A stretch of DNA of 11,416 nt. It comes from an uncultured Alphaproteobacteria bacterium (GTDB lineage Bacteria > Pseudomonadota > Alphaproteobacteria > Rickettsiales > UBA1997). The stretch is taken from positions 1-11,416 of the forward strand of contig CAIUFU010000041.1 of assembly GCA_903898475.1 (NCBI GenBank), given 5' to 3'. The notes below the pieces were generated by a model that was not told the DNA's origin, did not search any database, and was given only the letters and a program-made list of their open reading frames with translations. Within the stretch, counting starts at the first letter, position 1; every line of letters starts with the position of its first letter. Positions 6,301-11,416 of the stretch are shown here, in pieces. A program made the translations under genes and the position numbers.

Positions 6301-9300
6301 TTAGTAGCGAATAATTACCACGCCTGAGCCTCCCACGCCAGCGCCGCCACCGCCACCGCCGCCAAAGTTAGCAGTACCAGTTCCGCCTCCCGTTAGGCCG
6401 GCTCCACTTTTTCCCGTTCCGGCATTAGTTCCCCCAGCAGCACCAGTAGAGCCTTGTCCACCGCCACCCGAGCCATAAACTTGAGCGCTTCCGGTGATTA
6501 AATTGCTTAATCCGGCACCACCGGCGCCTGCAGTATTGCCGGAAGGTCCAGAACTTGCTCCGCCAGCGCCACCACCACCCGCCGTACCATTGCCGGTACC
6601 ACATAGTGCAGTTGAGGCGCTGATATTTCCGTAAAGAGTAACTGAGCCGCCAGTTCCGCTAGCAGTACCTCGTGTAGCGCTTCCTCCGCTTGAATTACAA
6701 GCATGTCCGCCAACTGAGCCACCATTAGAACCGTTGCCTTGATTACATCCGCCGCCGCCGCCACCACCATAAGCGGTGATTGACATGCCGCTGCCAGATA
6801 ATGTGCTATTAACACCATTGCCTCCACCACTACCGCAGCCACCGCCACCGCCATTGCCACCATTACCGATAGTGATCGAATAAGATGCTGCATTTAAGGA
6901 GGCGCTTACAACAGAAACAACGCCACCACCACCACCGCCACCACCAAGTGTTGAGCCATGGCTACCGCCACCACCACCACCACCTACAACCAGAATTTGC
7001 ACACCAGTTTTTGTGGCTGTACAAGTCAAAGTTCCAGCTGAGGTAAATCTATGAATGGTTGATCCCGGAACCGAAGAGGTGTCGACAGTGCCGCCGGAGC
7101 AAGCTGGAGAAAGCGTGCATGATCCACTAGTTTGGGCAAATGAAGCATTGTTACAGGTATAATTGACGGTTCCGACATATCCTGAAGCGTTACAGGTAAT
7201 TGAAGTACTGCCGTGATTTACTGGGGTGCTTGCGGTAATTCCGGTAATGCCGCTAATAGTGCAATTTTGGTAGCATTGATTTGAGGCAAAAGTGTATCCA
7301 GAAGCACAGCTATTACAGGTGCCTGACGTCACAGAAAAACTGCCGCCAGAGCATGAGTAATTAATTGAAGTTGCGCTGTTGAAGTTGGTGGCGTTGCAAG
7401 TCAAAGAGCCAGTTCCGGCCGCAACTGTGGTGCTATTGACACCAACTGTAGATCCTGAAGAGCAGCTGACTTGGCAGGTGCCGCTGACCATAGAATATCC
7501 GCTGGCACAGCTACTACAGCTAGAGCCGGTATATCCAGTAGCGCAAGCGCATGAACCGGAGGTGCTTAATGTTCCTGAAGAAGGGCAGGTATAGCTTACC
7601 GAGCCAGTATATCCCGCGGCAGCGCAAGTTAGAGAGCCGCTTCCCGCAGTGACTGATGCGGTTGATACACCCGCAACCGATACGCTGCATGATTTTATAC
7701 AATTTGAACCAGATAAGGCGTAGCCGCTTGGACAAGATACTGAGCTGCCAACGTAGCGTACGATTACTATCCCGCTACTTCCAGCGCCAGATGAATTATT
7801 GTTAGACCCGCCACCACCATTACCTGCACTGCCACCAGCCGAAGATCCGGTGCCACCAGCATTTGATGTGCTGTAAGCAGTGCCACCAGCGCCACCAAGA
7901 CCAGAAGATCCACCAGCGCCGCCAGCTCTGTTGCTGTTACCACCACTTCCGCCGCCGCCAGCTGCGTAAGTTACGGCATTTCCGCTAATTGAGTTAGAGA
8001 TGCCATTTCCACCAATCCCACCATTTGTCGAGTTAGAATTTCCACCCGCGCCACCCGCGCCACCGCCACCGGCAGCGTTGTAAGGGTCTGAGCTAATAGG
8101 TGTTCCACCGGCGCTACCGTAAAAGTTGGTGCCATTAGTTTGAGCAGTTTGGGTTGTAGATCCACCAGATGCGCCAAACGCGCCACCACCGCCACCACCA
8201 GATCCTCCAGTATTACCATTTGTGGTGGTGGATCCATTCCAAGTTCCTCCATAGCCGCCGCCAAGCGCGGTCATGGTTCCAAATACTGAATTAGCACCGT
8301 TATTTCCGTTACTTCTTGTAGCCACAGAAGTGCCACCGGCGCCAACAGTTACTGAAATTGCTGAAGTGCCAATTGGATAAGATGAGCTATAAACAACACC
8401 GCCACCACCACCACCGCCACCACCGCCTTGATCGCTTGCAGCACCACCAGAGGCTCCACCACCAACTACTAACACTTGCGCTGATCTTGATGAAGAGCAG
8501 GTTAGGGAGCCGGAAGCTGTAAATTTGTGAATCACGGATCCGCTTACCGTGCTGGTATCAATTGTACCACCACTGCATTGCGGGGATGAAGCGCCGCTGG
8601 CGCAGGCATAAAGTGTATCAAAAGTTCCAGAGCTACAGGTGTAAGTGATGCTTCCTGAATAACCGGATTGGTCGCAACTAAATGTTCCTGAAGCCGAGGT
8701 GACGGAAGTAGTGCTAGCACCTGTGATGCTAACGCTGCAACCATTTGGCAGGCAACTGGTGCCTTGTAAATAATAGCCCGAGGCACATGCACAAGATGAG
8801 GCACCTGTAAGTGTTAAATTAGTACTAGAGCAAGTGTAAGGAAGCGATCCGGTGAAATGTGCTGAGGTGTTGCAGGTTAGAGAGCCCGAACCATCAGCCA
8901 CAGAAGTGGCGGATATTCCTGTAGTCGTTGGAACGGCGCAGGTGTTTGGCACACAGCTACCACTTTGCAAATAATAACCGCTGTCGCACGCACATGACGA
9001 GGCGCCGCTAAAGGTTAGTACACTATTAGAGCAAGTGTAAGAAAGAGATCCGGTAAAGTGATCGGAAGTATTGCAGGTTAGAGAACCTGATCCATCAGAA
9101 ACTGAAGTAGATAATATTCCGGCGGTGCCACTTGGAATGCTGCAGGTTGCGGTGCATCCGGTAAGAGTAATCATGCCATTGGTGCAAGAGCCGCCAGCTA
9201 CTGATCTTAGGATTGGGCTGTTCCATTTTTTGCCTAAATAGTCTTCAATCGATTTTCTTTCTTCATCTTCTAGGTTGCGGGCGAACATTACTATTTCACC

Positions 9301-10065
9301 AATCTGGCCATTATAATCTTTGCCAATTTTGAGAGAGGACAAGTTGGAAAGGTTGCTGGTGTCAGGGCTGGTTGCGGCAAGTATGCCGTTAATATAGATT
9401 TTTTTTCCGGTTAATTTGTTGTGAGTAAAAGCGAAGATTCTTGGTTTTCCCAAAGAGTCTGAATAGGGAGAAACTGAGGCGGTATAGACATTGTCGCTAG
9501 ATTGTGAATGACGAATATTGCCGTCCGCGCTATAGCCCAAAGTCAGATTACGGTTAGTAATTGAATCGTTGGCTGAGGAGACGTCGCCGATAAAATAATT
9601 GCCGTTTTTATCGCTATCTCTTTGTTCGAGAATGATGATCGTGTAGTCGGTATTATTTAGCCCTGAACCGTCAACATCTAGATAAGAGTTAGTGCCATCG
9701 AATTTTACAGCTTGGATATAATTAATACTGTTGGAATAGATCGGACTATTTGGCGAAGAGGATTGAATGGCATTATTTTTGGTGGCACTGTTCTTTAAAT
9801 CATACCAAGCGGTGAGTGAAGAGCTGTTACTGCTTTCTGACTCGTTGAAACTCTGATCCATACTACTTTCTAACCATAATACCGAATCAGTAATTCCCTG
9901 TACAGGCGAAGATAAGGTTAGATTTTGCGCTGCAGCAATTTTAAATTTTTTTATCAGCTTATTGCCCGCAAAAATTCCAGCGGCAAGCGCGCCTATTATC
10001 ACAAGCACAACCGCAGCTTCTAATAGCGTGAAGCCTCTTTTTTTATGGTTTAGTTTTTTTGGCAT
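6301..10065 (-). CDS. Giant prepilin-like surface protein: LamG, Cys-rich modules, two Gly-rich domains
   Basis: A 1254-residue protein with a type IV prepilin N-terminus: a basic leader ending KKRG, then FTLLE (12-16), giving cleavage after Gly11, a +5 Glu, and a hydrophobic helix to about residue 34. Residues about 60-285 resemble a LamG/concanavalin-type lectin fold (SVLWLESS, AVKFDGTNSYLDV, KKIYINGILAATS, GQIGEIVMFARNL). Then come three Cys-rich modules (about 304-490), a Gly-rich domain (497-772, ending GIVIVRY), three more Cys-rich modules (776-985) and a second Gly-rich domain (989-1254, ending GVVIIRY). The Gly-rich parts resemble glycine-rich domains of phage tail and surface proteins. 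Ordinary pilins have 130-200 residues, so this is probably a displayed adhesin or pilus-associated protein; the many cysteines imply periplasmic disulfide formation. The start is fixed by the prepilin leader; no Shine-Dalgarno sequence is seen. No pilus assembly genes are nearby. Confidence 0.87.
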   Translation of the reverse strand: MPKKLNHKKRGFTLLEAAVVLVIIGALAAGIFAGNKLIKKFKIAAAQNLTLSSPVQGITDSVLWLESSMDQSFNESESSNSSSLTAWYDLKNSATKNNAIQSSSPNSPIYSNSINYIQAVKFDGTNSYLDVDGSGLNNTDYTIIILEQRDSDKNGNYFIGDVSSANDSITNRNLTLGYSADGNIRHSQSSDNVYTASVSPYSDSLGKPRIFAFTHNKLTGKKIYINGILAATSPDTSNLSNLSSLKIGKDYNGQIGEIVMFARNLEDEERKSIEDYLGKKWNSPILRSVAGGSCTNGMITLTGCTATCSIPSGTAGILSTSVSDGSGSLTCNTSDHFTGSLSYTCSNSVLTFSGASSCACDSGYYLQSGSCVPNTCAVPTTTGISATSVADGSGSLTCNTSAHFTGSLPYTCSSTNLTLTGASSCACASGYYLQGTSCLPNGCSVSITGASTTSVTSASGTFSCDQSGYSGSITYTCSSGTFDTLYACASGASSPQCSGGTIDTSTVSGSVIHKFTASGSLTCSSSRSAQVLVVGGGASGGAASDQGGGGGGGGGGVVYSSSYPIGTSAISVTVGAGGTSVATRSNGNNGANSVFGTMTALGGGYGGTWNGSTTTNGNTGGSGGGGGGAFGASGGSTTQTAQTNGTNFYGSAGGTPISSDPYNAAGGGGAGGAGGNSNSTNGGIGGNGISNSISGNAVTYAAGGGGSGGNSNRAGGAGGSSGLGGAGGTAYSTSNAGGTGSSAGGSAGNGGGGSNNNSSGAGSSGIVIVRYVGSSVSCPSGYALSGSNCIKSCSVSVAGVSTASVTAGSGSLTCAAAGYTGSVSYTCPSSGTLSTSGSCACATGYTGSSCSSCASGYSMVSGTCQVSCSSGSTVGVNSTTVAAGTGSLTCNATNFNSATSINYSCSGGSFSVTSGTCNSCASGYTFASNQCYQNCTISGITGITASTPVNHGSTSITCNASGYVGTVNYTCNNASFAQTSGSCTLSPACSGGTVDTSSVPGSTIHRFTSAGTLTCTATKTGVQILVVGGGGGGGSHGSTLGGGGGGGGVVSVVSASLNAASYSITIGNGGNGGGGGCGSGGGNGVNSTLSGSGMSITAYGGGGGGGCNQGNGSNGGSVGGHACNSSGGSATRGTASGTGGSVTLYGNISASTALCGTGNGTAGGGGAGGASSGPSGNTAGAGGAGLSNLITGSAQVYGSGGGGQGSTGAAGGTNAGTGKSGAGLTGGGTGTANFGGGGGGGAGVGGSGVVIIRY
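6922..6984 (-). repeat. Paired poly-glycine tracts in the second Gly-rich domain
   Basis: Residues 1028-1034 (seven Gly) and 1041-1048 (eight Gly) flank a short SHGSTL spacer. They occupy the same place in the second Gly-rich domain, just after LVVGGG, as the ten-Gly run in the first, supporting a domain duplication. Confidence 0.7.
8398..8427 (-). repeat. Ten-glycine codon tract in the first Gly-rich domain
   Basis: Residues 547-556 of the giant prepilin are ten consecutive glycines encoded by a run of CCA/CCG/CCC-type triplets (plus strand). Such near-perfect trinucleotide runs are prone to slippage that changes length without breaking the frame. Confidence 0.75.
8743..9144 (-). repeat. 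Tandem duplication of a 67-residue Cys-rich module
   Basis: Within the giant prepilin, residues about 308-374 and 375-441 are near-copies: both contain DGSGSLTCNTS, HFTGSL, YTCS, GASSCAC, SGYYLQ and a C(V/L)PN ending. Corresponding bases are offset by 201 nt (for example GATCCGGT near 8846 and 9047). A third, more diverged copy follows at 442-489 and three further relatives lie between the Gly-rich domains, indicating growth by in-frame duplication. Confidence 0.8.
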
Positions 10066-10105
10066 TTGGGGAGAAGAGTTTTGAGGGATAAGTTTTGCTT
10101 AGAAA

Positions 10106-10134
10106 AATATCAGTTACCGCCTTTTCTTGAGCAA
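10106..10134 (-). promoter_or_regulatory. Possible promoter of the giant prepilin gene
   Basis: On the reverse strand TTGCTC (10129-10134), a 17-base spacer and GATATT (10106-10111) lie about 40 bases before the start codon; TGATATTTT also reads as an extended -10 element. The consensus match is modest. No convincing terminator lies between rlmI and this point, so read-through from rlmI is also possible. Confidence 0.3.
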
Positions 10135-10139
10135 GAAAA
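10122..10139. repeat. 8-bp inverted repeat upstream of the giant prepilin gene
   Basis: TTTTCTTG (10122-10129) and CAAGAAAA (10132-10139) form a perfect inverted repeat around a 2-base centre. It overlaps the possible -35 box, so it may be an operator; no T-run follows it, which argues against a terminator for rlmI. Confidence 0.5.
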
Positions 10140-10183
10140 TTCTACCTAGATTTCGTCAGTTTTTTAACTGTAGCGCAGAAGTT

Positions 10184-11374
10184 CTACTCCACCAAAAACG
10201 TAATCGATTTCAAATATTCACTTTCTTTCAAAGCTGGATTAATTGGGTGATCAAAGCCCGCACCTGAAGTGCGAATTAATTTCGCCTTACGATTGGCTTT
10301 GCGAAATCCATCATTGGCAGCTGCAAGCAAATCACTCAAAGTCGCGTTGTGCGAGCATGAAGTTAGCATCAAAATGCCATTTTTCTTCACCAATTTTGCT
10401 GAAAGTTTTACCAATTTTTCGTAACCTTTTAAGCCCACGAAAAAATCTTTTTTCGATTTTACAAAAGCTGGTGGATCAAGCAGTACGATGTCAAATTCTC
10501 TTTCTTGAAATTGTGGATTTTCCAAAATGTCGTAAACTTTGTCGCAGATAATTTCGCTATATTCGTCGAGATTATTTAGCGCCAAATTGGTTTTCAAATG
10601 TGCCAAAGCATCTTCCGATGAATCAATAAAAGTCACAGATTTAGCGCCATTTTTCAAAGCGTTAATACCGAATCCACCTTGGTAACAAAAGGCGTCAAGC
10701 ACGGTGCAATCTTTGGCTAGGGTGCCGATAAATTTGCGATTTTCTCTTTGGTCAAAAAACCAGCCAGTCTTTTGGCCGCCTTTGACGTCAACCGCAAATT
10801 TCAAACCATTTTCTTCAATTTCAATTGAGTCGGCAATTTCGCCTTTGATGGTTTTGCTGTAGAGTTCCAAGCCTTCAAACTTTCTGCTTTCAACGTCATT
10901 TCTAAAAAAGATCGCAGCTTTTGGAAAAAGTTTTTCGAGTGCGGCAATTAATAGGGGAGAAAGTTTCTCCATTCCGGCAGTTGAAATTTGGCAAGAGAAA
11001 ATATCGCCAAAGCGGTCAACGACAAGGCCTGGTAAAAAATCAGCTTCCGAGTGAATTAAACGGTAGAAAGGTTTGTCGAAGAATTTTTCACGCAAAGCAA
11101 GAGCGTCAGAAATTCTTTCGATGAAAAAAGCCTCATCAATTTCTTGGCTTAAATCGTAAGTTAAAATGCGCGCTGCGATCAAGCTGTGTGAGTTGAAATA
11201 AGCGACAGCGAAATCGTCATCTTTATTGATTTGAACTGTAACAACTGAGCCTTTTTCGAGGCCTTTTAGTGAAGGGAAATTTTCGATCTCGTTGGAGAAA
11301 ATCCACGGATGGCCTTTGACTACTCTAAGTTCGTTGTGGCGTTTAATTTTTAATTTGGTGTTGGCGATTTTCAT
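10184..11374 (-). CDS. rlmI: 23S rRNA (cytosine-C5)-methyltransferase, RlmI-like
   Basis: SAM-dependent methyltransferase; by homology it makes m5C at position 1962 (E. coli numbering) of 23S rRNA. An N-terminal PUA-type RNA-binding domain (about residues 5-75, with KGHPWIFSNEI at 20-30) precedes the conserved VKGGQKTGWFFDQREN (197-212). The SAM-binding motif LDAFCYQGGFGINA lies at 226-239, DPPAF at 300-304 and SCS at 339-341, with Cys340 the expected catalytic nucleophile. Its 396 residues equal the E. coli RlmI length and all motifs are present. Another COG1092-type methyltransferase with a different target base cannot be excluded. The start has no Shine-Dalgarno sequence; 42 bases upstream remain in the window and show no clear gene. 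The giant prepilin gene lies 118 bases downstream on the same strand. Confidence 0.88.
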   Translation of the reverse strand: MKIANTKLKIKRHNELRVVKGHPWIFSNEIENFPSLKGLEKGSVVTVQINKDDDFAVAYFNSHSLIAARILTYDLSQEIDEAFFIERISDALALREKFFDKPFYRLIHSEADFLPGLVVDRFGDIFSCQISTAGMEKLSPLLIAALEKLFPKAAIFFRNDVESRKFEGLELYSKTIKGEIADSIEIEENGLKFAVDVKGGQKTGWFFDQRENRKFIGTLAKDCTVLDAFCYQGGFGINALKNGAKSVTFIDSSEDALAHLKTNLALNNLDEYSEIICDKVYDILENPQFQEREFDIVLLDPPAFVKSKKDFFVGLKGYEKLVKLSAKLVKKNGILMLTSCSHNATLSDLLAAANDGFRKANRKAKLIRTSGAGFDHPINPALKESEYLKSITFLVE

Positions 11375-11416
11375 GTTTTGTAAGTGAATTAAGTGTCATC
11401 AAAAAGTCATAGGTCC

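Noticed and set aside
7971..8264. Alternative reverse-strand reading frames in the Gly-rich region (also 6507-6893 and 8544-8804)
   Set aside because: They are out-of-frame readings of the triplet-biased prepilin gene, with no family resemblance of their own.
6301..8600. Dense CCACCGCC-like repeats resembling a CRISPR or satellite array
   Set aside because: They are glycine codons of a continuous reverse-strand reading frame, with no regular repeat-spacer spacing.
10157..10170. CAGTT/AACTG hairpin as the rlmI terminator
   Set aside because: The stem is only 5 bp and no U-run follows on the reverse strand.

Overview
The window looks like chromosomal DNA of a moderately AT-rich alphaproteobacterium, possibly host-associated. 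The evidence is a class I (archaeal-type) lysyl-tRNA synthetase, which among bacteria is typical of Alphaproteobacteria and spirochaetes, alphaproteobacterial-looking AlaRS and TrpRS sequences, a type A RNase P RNA, and an ankyrin/coiled-coil protein of a kind often seen in intracellular members. Placement below class is not possible from this sequence alone. None of the six start codons visible has a Shine-Dalgarno sequence.

Layout. Positions 3-1451 (+) carry class I LysRS, cut at its N-terminus by the window edge. A charged coiled-coil protein with ankyrin-like repeats (1438-2904, +) overlaps its end by 14 bases. Converging on it with a 5-base gap is a 263-codon alaS gene (2910-3701, -). 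It encodes only the AlaRS catalytic core and then stops. Immediately upstream on the same strand lies a complete RNase P RNA gene, rnpB (3724-4124, -). A 58-base divergent gap separates rnpB from trpS (4183-5298, +), which carries an internal insertion with contrasting codon usage. nadA follows 12 bases later (5311-6267, +). A strong, probably bidirectional terminator overlaps the end of nadA.

The second half of the window is dominated by one reverse-strand gene (6301-10065, 1254 codons). It encodes a giant prepilin-like surface protein: a type IV prepilin N-terminus, a LamG-like lectin fold, then cysteine-rich modules alternating with two large glycine-rich domains. Upstream on the same strand is rlmI (10184-11374), a 23S rRNA cytosine methyltransferase.

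Together the window holds a translation/RNA-processing neighbourhood (LysRS, AlaRS core, TrpRS, RNase P, RlmI) plus one NAD-synthesis gene, with two lineage-specific accessory genes (the ankyrin protein and the giant prepilin). The observations most worth following are the core-only AlaRS beside rnpB, the mosaic TrpRS insertion, and the modular giant prepilin, which is a candidate adhesin. No CRISPR array, tRNA, transposase or phage module was seen.
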